Origin: Thiobacillus sp. UBA2487
Lineage (GTDB): Bacteria > Pseudomonadota > Gammaproteobacteria > Burkholderiales > Sulfuriferulaceae
Length of the DNA: 12,561 nt
Assembly (NCBI GenBank): GCA_002341815.1
Contig: DDOT01000029.1
Coordinates: 6,526-19,086, forward strand
Direction: 5' to 3'
Numbering within the stretch: the first letter of the stretch is position 1; each line of letters opens with the position of its first letter. The translations under genes were made by a program, and so were the position numbers. This document shows positions 5,771 through 12,561 of this stretch, in pieces. The notes below the pieces were generated by a model. The model saw only the letters and a program-made list of their open reading frames with translations. It had not been told where the DNA came from and did no database searches.

Positions 5771-7406
5771 AAACGCACGGATTCATTCTCTCAAAATCGC
5801 GTACAACGCTTTGCGGGATACCAGGCAAGCGGCAAATCAAGGCGTTGGCCTGCGATTTTTCACGCCCAAATGGTTGGGCTTGCTGGGGTTGAGTTGCTTG
5901 GTCGGATGCACCACCCAGTCGGTGGACAATCAGAAAATACACGCCGAATCGCAAGCCATGGCAAGCTCTGCCAGTCAGACGCAAGCGCCAGAATGGGGTT
6001 TGCATCATGTGGCGTCCATGACGGAAATGCCTGGCCAATTTGCCGAGCGGCTGGAACCGGGCAGTGAGCAAGGTGATGTGACGGTATCTGCCAGCGGACC
6101 GATTAACGCCCTGTTGCAGCAAGTTGCCGGCAAAGATTACGCCATCTCTTACGTGAATGGGGTGGATGTCAGTCGTCCGACCACGGTATCGGTGCGTGGA
6201 CTAAGCATTCCGGCAGTGCTGCGCGTGGTGGCCGCCAATGCAGGTTATGTCGCTGTCGTGGATGAGAATTCACACAACGTTCTGATTGCAGATCAGGCCG
6301 CGTGGACGTTCCGAATACCCGTGCGCTTGTTGCAGCGCCTCTCAACCCGTTATGGCGTGGATGGTTCGGGTGCAGCCGGTTCCAGTTTGTCATCTGCCGC
6401 CGGCGGGATGGCGGGTGGCGGTTCCGCAGGATCGGGAGGTCAGGGTAGTGGCACAGTCGGTGGAGTGCAGACGCAATTTAACGCGACATCGGCGCTGTCC
6501 ACCAACGGGAGCGTTATCCAGAAAGGCGGGTTAGACGAATTTTTGCAAATGGTGGCCGGTGAGCATGCGTTCGTGTCGGTTTCCAAAGATACCGGCTATG
6601 TCAGCGTGCGAGGCAATGGGGTGGCGTTAAATCGGCTGCACCGGTTCTTGAATCAATTTGTTTACGATAACGACCGACGGGTGGATATCAAGGTTTCTGT
6701 TGTAGAGGTGTCGCTGGACGATGCCAGTCAATTTGGTATTGATTGGAGTCGGGTGCTGTCACCGTTGCAAAATTCAAGTGCGAAGATCGCGTTGAGCGGT
6801 GGGGGTGCCACCCTGATCAACCCCTCATTGACGGTGAATTTTACGACAGCGTCGATCGCCAGTGTGATTAATGCATTACGCACCTATGCCAAGGTATCGG
6901 TATTAACCCAACCTTCCGTTACCGCGATGAACCGGTCACCGGTGGCCATTTTTGATGGCACCAGCATTCCTTATCTGGGCAGCATAACCACGACATCTAC
7001 CCTCAGTTCAACCGCTACCGCGGCGGCAGCCAGTTTTGTTGAAAGTGGCGTCAGCCTGTCAGTCATGCCCGATATTTTGAGTGATGATGAGGCGCAAATC
7101 ACGTTGTCGCCCGTGGTCAGCAATGTGTCCAACATGCAAAGTTTCAGTGTCAGCGGCAGTACCTTGACTGCCCCTGAAACCGTGGAAAAACGCGTGTTGA
7201 TGCAAACCGTTGTGCACAATGGCGAGACAGTCATCTTGGGTGGCATTCGCACGGGGACTAATAATTCGACGTTAACGACGTTGCCGCTGGTACGCGTGCC
7301 GTTGGGCGATAACGCTGATAACAGCGCGGCAGAGGTGGTGATTCTGCTACAAAGCACCGTGGTGCCGCCACGTCGAATCGATACCTTGGTGGCGGAGAGC
7401 TTGTGA
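5751..7406 (+). CDS. pilN: Type IVb pilus secretin lipoprotein (PilN/BfpB/TcpC family)
   Basis: A 551-residue outer-membrane secretin. The lipobox LVGC (Cys53) follows a hydrophobic stretch WLGLLGLSCLVG, but the export signal is unusually long, with about 40 residues before the hydrophobic core; no ATG or GTG nearer to it is seen. Residues about 105-185 form the first periplasmic (N0/secretin-TonB-like) domain, with NALLQQVAG and VSVRGLSIPAVLRVV. A Gly/Ser-rich segment (about 204-238) separates it from a second N-domain (about 255-305, ending NRLHRFLNQF). The secretin beta-barrel domain starts at about 311 (VDIKVSVVEVSLDDASQFGI) and ends with the family hallmark GETVILGGI and VVILLQSTVV. It forms the pore through which the pilus leaves the cell. 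An AAGG site at 5741-5744 supports ATG 5751; ATG 5757 is also possible. It is preceded by its likely TcpQ-type partner and ends in a TGATG overlap with the next gene. Confidence 0.9.
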   Translation: MCMLNLKNARIHSLKIAYNALRDTRQAANQGVGLRFFTPKWLGLLGLSCLVGCTTQSVDNQKIHAESQAMASSASQTQAPEWGLHHVASMTEMPGQFAERLEPGSEQGDVTVSASGPINALLQQVAGKDYAISYVNGVDVSRPTTVSVRGLSIPAVLRVVAANAGYVAVVDENSHNVLIADQAAWTFRIPVRLLQRLSTRYGVDGSGAAGSSLSSAAGGMAGGGSAGSGGQGSGTVGGVQTQFNATSALSTNGSVIQKGGLDEFLQMVAGEHAFVSVSKDTGYVSVRGNGVALNRLHRFLNQFVYDNDRRVDIKVSVVEVSLDDASQFGIDWSRVLSPLQNSSAKIALSGGGATLINPSLTVNFTTASIASVINALRTYAKVSVLTQPSVTAMNRSPVAIFDGTSIPYLGSITTTSTLSSTATAAAASFVESGVSLSVMPDILSDDEAQITLSPVVSNVSNMQSFSVSGSTLTAPETVEKRVLMQTVVHNGETVILGGIRTGTNNSTLTTLPLVRVPLGDNADNSAAEVVILLQSTVVPPRRIDTLVAESL

Positions 7407-8605
7407 TGAAAATACGCCGATTTGCCTGGCCGGGCAGAACGCAGCGCCAACAGACCCAAGCACCGATCACGCACGCATTTGTGCTGGATTGCCGCATTGA
7501 GTCGGGCGCACATTTGTATTACCTGTTACAGCCCGACGGCGACGTGGTTCATCTTGCCGAACCTGTTGAGAACAGTATTGTGGTGTCTGCGGTTTATCCG
7601 CCGGCAGGACGTATGGATGATGAAACGGCTGATGATCACCGCTTTGTATTGCCACGCAAAATGGGCGCATCGCAAGCCGCCGGCTGGTTACAGCGTGAAC
7701 TGGGCTTGTTGGCCCAATTGCGTACGGTGCTATCGGTTGCCAACCCACAGGTAGTGTATGCCTGTATAGCCGGCAAGGTGGAGTCGACCGAGCGGATCGT
7801 TCCTTTTGTATACGCGCTGGAACGTTTGATGGCGGTTGACGGATTGGAAGCGCCTTGCGTAACCGGGGTGCTGTTTGGCGAGAACAGCCTGTTGATTCTG
7901 GTGGCGTTTTCCGGCAACGGGCGGGTGTTTGTTCAAACCTCGGTAGCGCCGGACAATCTGGCGGAAATCATTTCATCGTTTGCCGCAAGTAATGGCGTCA
8001 GCATCGATCTGGCTTCTCTGCCGATTTACACCGGTGAAGAATTGCAGGCTGTTTTGCCAACAATCCCCATGTATCCGCTTCATCCCGAGGTGTTGGGGGT
8101 GTCTTTGCCGACCGTATTGGCTCGGGCAAATGGGGCGGGTGTGGCTTTTTTGATGGTAGCGATGCTGGTCTGGGGGTATTTGCATATGGCTAACCGTGAG
8201 TTGGATCGTAATCTGAAAAAAGTGATGTTGCAGCAACAGCAGGTGGAGCAAGACCGCAATGGTCGTTTGCGTAACAACATGGCTGGTCTTGGACGTGTCA
8301 TGGCGGTTGATTTTGATGCGTTGGTCAGTCATGCGGCTGATTTTTGGGTGGCGGGAGCTCGTCTGGAAAGTATGGCAGCGCATGGTGTGGAAAACCATGT
8401 GGTGATCGTGCCGCTGCATCTTGCGGATTGGGATGCGTCGCCTGTGCAATTGGTAAATGTTCGTCATGTACAGCAAATACCGGCAGGCTGCCGACAAATC
8501 GCTGATGTGCTGAGTAGCAATTTTCATGAATGGCGCATCAGCTATCAATGTGGTTCAACTGCCGCCACGCTGGCAGAGATGGAGCAGGGTGATGCCATTG
8601 ATTAG
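7406..8605 (+). CDS. PilO2-like (R64 PilO type) bitopic type IVb pilus assembly protein
   Basis: A 399-residue protein with a large N-terminal cytoplasmic region (about 1-238) rich in beta strands (THAFVLDCRIESGAHLYYLL, TGVLFGENSLLILVAFSGN), one membrane span at about 242-263 (GVAFLMVAMLVWGYLHMA), then a Gln-rich coiled-coil (LQQQQVEQDRN) and a periplasmic tail. This layout is that of PilO from R64 and of GspL/PilM-N type scaffold proteins that tie the cytoplasmic ATPase to the periplasmic parts. The assignment rests on layout and on its place between the secretin and the ATPase. I cannot see a diagnostic motif. ATG 7406 overlaps the secretin stop by one base, with GGAG at 7394-7397 as binding site; a GTG at 7403 is an alternative. 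It overlaps the next gene by 14 bases. Confidence 0.7.
   Translation: MKIRRFAWPGRTQRQQTQAPITHAFVLDCRIESGAHLYYLLQPDGDVVHLAEPVENSIVVSAVYPPAGRMDDETADDHRFVLPRKMGASQAAGWLQRELGLLAQLRTVLSVANPQVVYACIAGKVESTERIVPFVYALERLMAVDGLEAPCVTGVLFGENSLLILVAFSGNGRVFVQTSVAPDNLAEIISSFAASNGVSIDLASLPIYTGEELQAVLPTIPMYPLHPEVLGVSLPTVLARANGAGVAFLMVAMLVWGYLHMANRELDRNLKKVMLQQQQVEQDRNGRLRNNMAGLGRVMAVDFDALVSHAADFWVAGARLESMAAHGVENHVVIVPLHLADWDASPVQLVNVRHVQQIPAGCRQIADVLSSNFHEWRISYQCGSTAATLAEMEQGDAID
8581..8584 (+). promoter_or_regulatory. Ribosome binding site that fixes the PilP-position gene start
   Basis: GGAG at 8581-8584 lies 7 bases before ATG 8592. The upstream in-frame ATG at 8526 has no such site and would add 22 non-conserved residues read from within the preceding gene. 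Confidence 0.6.
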
Positions 8606-9122
8606 ATCGCGATATGGGTGGCCGATGACGGGACTGGCGCTAATGGCATTATTGCTGCTGCAAATGTTCTTGGTGGATATGCGCTCGTTTCGGCAGATGA
8701 GAGCCGTTCGCACAGACATTCAGCAACGATCGGTTGCGCTAGCCGATGCGATATACCGCAAAGAACGACTGTTTGCCTTGGTGCCGGCTGCGAACGGTCC
8801 GGTGAAACCGGTTGATGAGGTTGCGTTGCTGGGTGGTGTGGTGTTGCTTAATTTGGCCAGAGCCCATCATTTACAGGTTGAGGCCGTTCAGTTGCGCGGC
8901 AGCAGTTTGTCATCCGGGGTGGCTTTGCGCGGTATTGCTGTGCCGGTGACCGGTTCGGGCGGACAAATCAAAAAGGTGGCTTGCGTTATCAAATCAGTAT
9001 TTACAAGTTTGGCGGATCTGCAAGCGTTTGTGCGTGAAATTCCGGGTACCGGTGGATATTTGGCTGCCGTACGTGTGCGTCAGCATGATGCTGTGCTGCT
9101 GGTTAATTTTCTCGGGACCTGA
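8592..9122 (+). CDS. Small bitopic pilus assembly protein in the PilP position (GspM/PilO-like layout)
   Basis: A 176-residue protein with a short basic N-terminus, one membrane span (about residues 12-29, MTGLALMALLLLQMFLVD), an amphipathic helix or coiled-coil (about 30-60, RSFRQMRAVRTDIQQRS) and a small periplasmic alpha/beta domain to the end. In R64 the gene between pilO and the ATPase is pilP, and the layout also matches GspM and the PilO of type IVa systems. Members of this kind form the periplasmic alignment complex between the inner-membrane platform and the secretin. Sequence alone gives no firm family match, so the name rests on context. It is followed 2 bases later by the ATPase gene. 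Confidence 0.55.
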   Translation: MPLIRSRYGWPMTGLALMALLLLQMFLVDMRSFRQMRAVRTDIQQRSVALADAIYRKERLFALVPAANGPVKPVDEVALLGGVVLLNLARAHHLQVEAVQLRGSSLSSGVALRGIAVPVTGSGGQIKKVACVIKSVFTSLADLQAFVREIPGTGGYLAAVRVRQHDAVLLVNFLGT

Positions 9123-9124
9123 TC

Positions 9125-11089
9125 ATGGCGATCTTTATTGGCAGAAACGAAAACCCGATGCGGCAGTCAGTCAGTGACGTGGATCTGTCGATGATTGGTG
9201 CCGCGCTTGACGGGTGCCAACAACCACAAGCCACGCTGAATATACAACAGACGGTGGCACCATTTTGGGTGGTGCTGCCAGAAATGCCGGCACAGCCGCA
9301 GGATTTAGGTTCAACCCATTGCCTGCCCGATGAATCCGTATCGGATCTGCGTCAACAGATGGCCGGATTGGCTGGCGCACCATTGGAAGAGATCCTGACT
9401 GCATTGGGCGCCAGACCGGAGTACGTGCGTGAAGCCTTGAAACGAAAACAGGCAACGCACGAACCATTGCCGGTCATCGTCCGGGATATGGGTTTGATTT
9501 CGCAAGAAATGGTGGCGCGAGCCATAGCACTGCATACCGGTTATGACTATTTCAGTCTGGCACAAGCCGATCAGATGGATATGGCAGTTGTGCGTCGCTT
9601 GCAACAGATTCTGGACACTATCGGATTTCATTACTCAGGGTTTGTGGTGGTGGGTTTCAACGGTAGAAACGGGGTAGTGATTGCCGTTGATTCGCAAGAA
9701 AGGGTCAATGAAGCCAGAAATCTGTTTTTTGATTATCAACCCTCTGTCGTCATTGCATCGGGACAAACCATACTCAAGATTTATCGCAAATATTTTGCCA
9801 ATACCGAACAAGCCTTTAAAACGGCGCTTGCTGCTTATCATCTGGCCACGCAAAAAGGAACCTTGGCAGATGAGCCAGGGCGGGTGTTTCGTGTGATTGG
9901 TACGTTGTTGCGCCACGCCTGCTATGCAGGTGCATCGGATGTGTTTTTATGGTCAACCCGAAAAGTCGGGCAGGTGGGTCTGAAAATCGATGGGAAAGGG
10001 TCGATCTTTACCGTGATCAATACTGACGCCTTCGATTCAATCCTGGAATTGTTGATCAGTTCGTGTGGATTGACAGAGGCCATCAAATTGGGGCCACAAG
10101 AGGCCAAAGTAGAGTTTGTAGGTGCGCCGCCAGAGATACGTGCCGAATTTGATGACATTTTTTCGCGATTTCATTTTCGAATGGAGGCAATTTTGAGTCC
10201 GGCCGGGCGAAAAAATGTGGTGATTCGGATCAACGATGGTCAATCCAGCGAAACCGATTTCAGTGCGCTACCGTTCGACGAGGCGTCGCGTGACATTATT
10301 TTCAACCATATTCACGCGCCAACCGGACTGATCTTGGTGACAGGGCCGACCGGGTCGGGAAAAACCACGACCATGTATTCCATCTTGCGTGAAATCAATC
10401 CGATTCAGCGTCGGGTATTCACCGTAGAAAACCCCATTGAATATCATAATGGTATGTGGATTCAGCATGAATTGCCCCGGCCAAAAATGGAAGGCAACCG
10501 TCGTCAGACCGAGGGCGAGGTTGGTCGTGAATATCTGAAAGCCCTATTGCGCGAAGCACCGGATGTCATTTTGTGGGGCGAGGTACGCGACGACCCGGAA
10601 TTGGTCAAGACGTTGCTGGCGGCGGCTAATACCGGGCATCTGGTGGTCACATCGTTACATACCAACTCTGCTTCTAAAGCGGTCTTGCGCTTGATGGAAC
10701 TGGGAGCGAATCGGGATGCGTTGGCCTCTGTGTTGCGTTTGGTGATTGCGCAGCGTTTGGTGGCTTGTTTGTGTGAACACTGCAAAGTGCCGGATGAGCG
10801 TCTGGAAACCATCCGCGTGTTACGCGAGCATCACATTCATCAAGCCACCCCGTTTGTGGCAGCCGGTTGCCCGCACTGTGGCGATCTGGGTTATCGGGGC
10901 AGGCAAATGATTTATGAAATCATGCCGGTGCATGCAGTGCGCCAATTGATTGAAGATGGGGCCTCAATTTCCCGCATTGAACAGGAGGGGGTGCAAAAAA
11001 CAGAGACCGTTTGGTATCGCGGTTTGAATCTGGTAGCGACTGGTGTGACGTCGCTGGATGAATTAATGATACGGGCGGACAGGAGTTGA
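9125..11089 (+). CDS. pilQ: Type IVb pilus assembly ATPase (PilQ/GspE family)
   Basis: A 654-residue cytoplasmic hexameric ATPase of the secretion ATPase superfamily that drives pilin polymerisation. The N-terminal region (about 84-225) resembles the GspE/MshE N-domain (MGLISQEMVARAIALHTGYD). The catalytic domain contains Walker A GPTGSGKTT (Lys413), the Asp/Glu box region ENPIEYH, Walker B VILWGEVRDDPE (Glu486), a His box GHLVVTSLHTNSA (His505, His512), and a tetracysteine zinc motif CEHC (550-553) with CPHC (582-585), as in GspE/PilB. This zinc motif and the GEVRD box place it with assembly (not PilT-type retraction) ATPases. Residues 1-80 are an extra low-similarity N-terminal extension. 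ATG 9125 has GGGA 8 bases upstream. The neighbour on the right is the platform protein it acts on. Confidence 0.93.
   Translation: MAIFIGRNENPMRQSVSDVDLSMIGAALDGCQQPQATLNIQQTVAPFWVVLPEMPAQPQDLGSTHCLPDESVSDLRQQMAGLAGAPLEEILTALGARPEYVREALKRKQATHEPLPVIVRDMGLISQEMVARAIALHTGYDYFSLAQADQMDMAVVRRLQQILDTIGFHYSGFVVVGFNGRNGVVIAVDSQERVNEARNLFFDYQPSVVIASGQTILKIYRKYFANTEQAFKTALAAYHLATQKGTLADEPGRVFRVIGTLLRHACYAGASDVFLWSTRKVGQVGLKIDGKGSIFTVINTDAFDSILELLISSCGLTEAIKLGPQEAKVEFVGAPPEIRAEFDDIFSRFHFRMEAILSPAGRKNVVIRINDGQSSETDFSALPFDEASRDIIFNHIHAPTGLILVTGPTGSGKTTTMYSILREINPIQRRVFTVENPIEYHNGMWIQHELPRPKMEGNRRQTEGEVGREYLKALLREAPDVILWGEVRDDPELVKTLLAAANTGHLVVTSLHTNSASKAVLRLMELGANRDALASVLRLVIAQRLVACLCEHCKVPDERLETIRVLREHHIHQATPFVAAGCPHCGDLGYRGRQMIYEIMPVHAVRQLIEDGASISRIEQEGVQKTETVWYRGLNLVATGVTSLDELMIRADRS
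11081..11085 (+). promoter_or_regulatory. Strong ribosome binding site for the platform protein
   Basis: AGGAG lies 5 bases before ATG 11091 and overlaps the last codons of the ATPase gene. Confidence 0.7.
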
Positions 11090-11090
11090 C

Positions 11091-12290
11091 ATGAGGTTTG
11101 CCTACCGTTTCCGCGCGCACAATCAAATCTCCCGTGTGGTTGGTGGGTTGATTTATGCCGAGAATAAAAATGCAGCATGGGCGATGCTCAAGCGTTCCGG
11201 TCTCAGGGCTTCGCAAGTGGTGCTGGATTTATCCGGCACCCTGAGTGGGTTGCATGGAAAATTCGACATTCGTGAGTTGGTGAGATTCTACCGGACGATC
11301 GGTCGTCGGCTGGAAGCAGGTAAACCCATGATCAGCGGCATGGATGCTGCCATTACGTTCACCAGCGATCCATTGTTGCAGAATGCGCTGCGCCTGATGC
11401 AACAGCGTTTGATGGATGGGGCACGTATGGCTGATGCCATGATGGTGGCCGGTTTTCCCGAACGGGATCAGCAAGTGATCAGAGCGGCTGATGTGGCGGG
11501 CAAGCAAGGGCAGGCGTTCATTCGGTTGGCTGACGATGTGGCTCGCGCCGATCGCTTAAACACCGCTGTGCAGTCGACTTTTTTACCGATGAAAGTTCTC
11601 GCGGTGGTGGGATTGGCGGGCATGTATGCTGCCATGGCATGGCTGTCTCCGACCATGATTCGTTTTTTTACCCAGTGGAATACGGGAAATGCGCAGCATC
11701 TGCCTTTCACGATCCGGTGTTATAACGCGACTGCTTTGTGGGTGACCGATCATAAGTGGCTGGCGGGATTGCTGGTGGCGCTCATCATCGTGCTGGGCAA
11801 ACAGGTTTTGGCCAGTGCCGTGATGGGGCGTTTGGCTGATTTTTGGCAAAACTGGCGCATGATTTCCGAAAAATCCGATCATTCATCGGCGTGGACCTCG
11901 TTCAGCTTGTTATATGACGCCGGTGGCATTCCTGCATACGAATCCGCTGGCATTGTACGCAAAAGTTGTCGTCGTTCCGATACGCAAGATATGTTTCATC
12001 GATTGGACAAAACCTTGCGCTCGGGTATCCCGATTTCACTCGCGGTGGCGCGTTCCGGCTTTCCTGACTATGTAACCAATGGGGTCAAATCGGCGGAAGA
12101 GGCCGGCGCATCACTGGCTGAAGGGTTATTGGGCATGGTCTCAGACCTTGAACAAGATGTCGAGGTGATGACCGATATGCTTAACATCAAGATTACGTAT
12201 CTGTCGCAGATTTTTGGCGGCGCGATCGTGAGCCTGTTTTTCTACGTCACGTTGTATCCCATGTATATCCAGATAGGTCAGAAATTATGA
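11091..12290 (+). CDS. pilR: Type IVb pilus inner-membrane platform protein (PilR/GspF family)
   Basis: A 399-residue polytopic inner-membrane protein. Two repeats of the GspF-type cytoplasmic helical domain are visible. The first (about 60-165) has ELVRFYRTIGRRLEAGKPM and VIRAADVAGKQGQAFIRLAD. The second (about 270-370) has SLLYDAGGIPAYESAG and VKSAEEAGASLAEGLLGMVS. Membrane spans are at about 168-188, 223-243 and 374-393. The platform is turned by the assembly ATPase to extract pilins from the membrane. Length is normal for PilR and a little below the 400-odd residues of GspF/PilC. It sits 1 base after the ATPase gene and overlaps the prepilin gene by 4 bases (ATGA). Confidence 0.92.
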   Translation: MRFAYRFRAHNQISRVVGGLIYAENKNAAWAMLKRSGLRASQVVLDLSGTLSGLHGKFDIRELVRFYRTIGRRLEAGKPMISGMDAAITFTSDPLLQNALRLMQQRLMDGARMADAMMVAGFPERDQQVIRAADVAGKQGQAFIRLADDVARADRLNTAVQSTFLPMKVLAVVGLAGMYAAMAWLSPTMIRFFTQWNTGNAQHLPFTIRCYNATALWVTDHKWLAGLLVALIIVLGKQVLASAVMGRLADFWQNWRMISEKSDHSSAWTSFSLLYDAGGIPAYESAGIVRKSCRRSDTQDMFHRLDKTLRSGIPISLAVARSGFPDYVTNGVKSAEEAGASLAEGLLGMVSDLEQDVEVMTDMLNIKITYLSQIFGGAIVSLFFYVTLYPMYIQIGQKL

Positions 12291-12561
12291 GCAGCGATTG
12301 GCGATGCGTACTTTCCGTTGGTTATCAGGCTGGTTTCAGCCTGGTGGAATTGCTGGTCGCCATTACCATTCTTGGTGTGATGACGGTAACCACGATGGCT
12401 GCGCTGGGTGGCGGGGCGGATAGCAAAACGGCTGCACTCAACGCAAAAATGAATGAGGTGGCCAATGCGGTGGTGATGTATCAGAAAACAACGGGTTGCG
12501 TGCCATCGTCCGTCGCCGTGTTGTTCGACAAGACCCAGGCCGGCGCTGCCCATAATTTTTG
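12287..12561 (+). CDS. pilS: Type IV prepilin (PilS position), 3' end outside the window
   Basis: The first 91 codons of a prepilin are present. The leader is 16 residues (MSSDWRCVLSVGYQAG), then the cleavage site G|FSLVELLVAITILG, with Glu at mature position 5 and a hydrophobic N-terminal helix (FSLVELLVAITILGVMTVTT). The prepilin peptidase cuts after Gly16 and usually methylates the new N-terminus. After the helix comes KMNEVANAVVMYQKTTGCVP, with a cysteine likely to form a disulfide further on. The leader is longer than in type IVa pilins (5-7) and within the type IVb range, but the first mature residue is Phe, the type IVa choice. Being directly after pilR, it is most likely the major pilin as in R64. 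A minor pilin cannot be excluded. Confidence 0.85.
   Translation, partial: MSSDWRCVLSVGYQAGFSLVELLVAITILGVMTVTTMAALGGGADSKTAALNAKMNEVANAVVMYQKTTGCVPSSVAVLFDKTQAGAAHNF

Noticed and set aside
9431..9550. c-di-GMP binding MshE-type N-domain in the ATPase
   Set aside because: The G-L-I part of the motif is present (MGLIS), but the leading RLG is PLP here, so the Arg and Gly that contact the nucleotide are missing.
1..12561. Search for insertion sequences, tRNA genes, att sites and CRISPR arrays
   Set aside because: No transposase frames, tRNA-like cloverleafs, flanking direct repeats or spaced repeats were seen by eye, so the operon's boundaries give no direct proof of recent transfer.

Overview
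The window looks like a chromosomal stretch from a betaproteobacterium, possibly of the Neisseriales. This rests on the sequence style of ribosomal protein L31 and on an ArnT/PMT-like glycosyltransferase beside it. The assignment is an inference, since no 16S or similar marker is present. Two minus-strand genes on the left (glycosyltransferase, cut by the window edge, and rpmE) are followed by a plus-strand regulator and then by one long plus-strand operon that runs off the right edge.

Left part (1-1342, minus): a multi-membrane-span glycosyltransferase of the GT39/GT83 type (partial) and the zinc-ribbon ribosomal protein L31, with a recognisable sigma70 promoter for rpmE at 1387-1415. Between rpmE and the regulator lies a 279-base divergent intergenic region (1343-1621) containing a perfect 15-bp palindrome. 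A 105-aa HTH protein of the HigA/NadS antitoxin type follows (1622-1939), with no toxin partner next to it.

Right part (2053-12561, plus): ten tightly packed genes, overlapping or at most 4 bases apart. The first three are VirB8, VirB9 and VirB10 homologues, the inner-membrane, periplasmic and envelope-spanning core parts of a type IV secretion system. They are followed directly by a type IVb pilus set in the order of the IncI/R64 pil genes: a TcpQ/PilL-type secretin partner, a lipoprotein secretin (PilN), a PilO2-like bitopic protein, a small PilP-position membrane protein, the assembly ATPase (PilQ), the polytopic platform protein (PilR) and the start of a prepilin (PilS). No VirB4, VirB6, VirB7, VirD4 or PilM is seen in the part covered.

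The most striking point is the merger of a minimal VirB8-9-10 core with a type IVb pilus in one translationally coupled operon. The TcpQ-type protein also carries an N-terminal segment that resembles the C-terminal domain of VirB9 (shared V-x-DDGR motif), ahead of its TcpQ C-terminal domain. This suggests a physical bridge between the VirB10-type core and the pilus secretin. The operon promoter has a consensus TATAAT sitting inside a 20-bp near-palindrome. The regulator's own upstream region has a palindrome sharing its 8-base core, so the HTH protein may control both itself and the operon.
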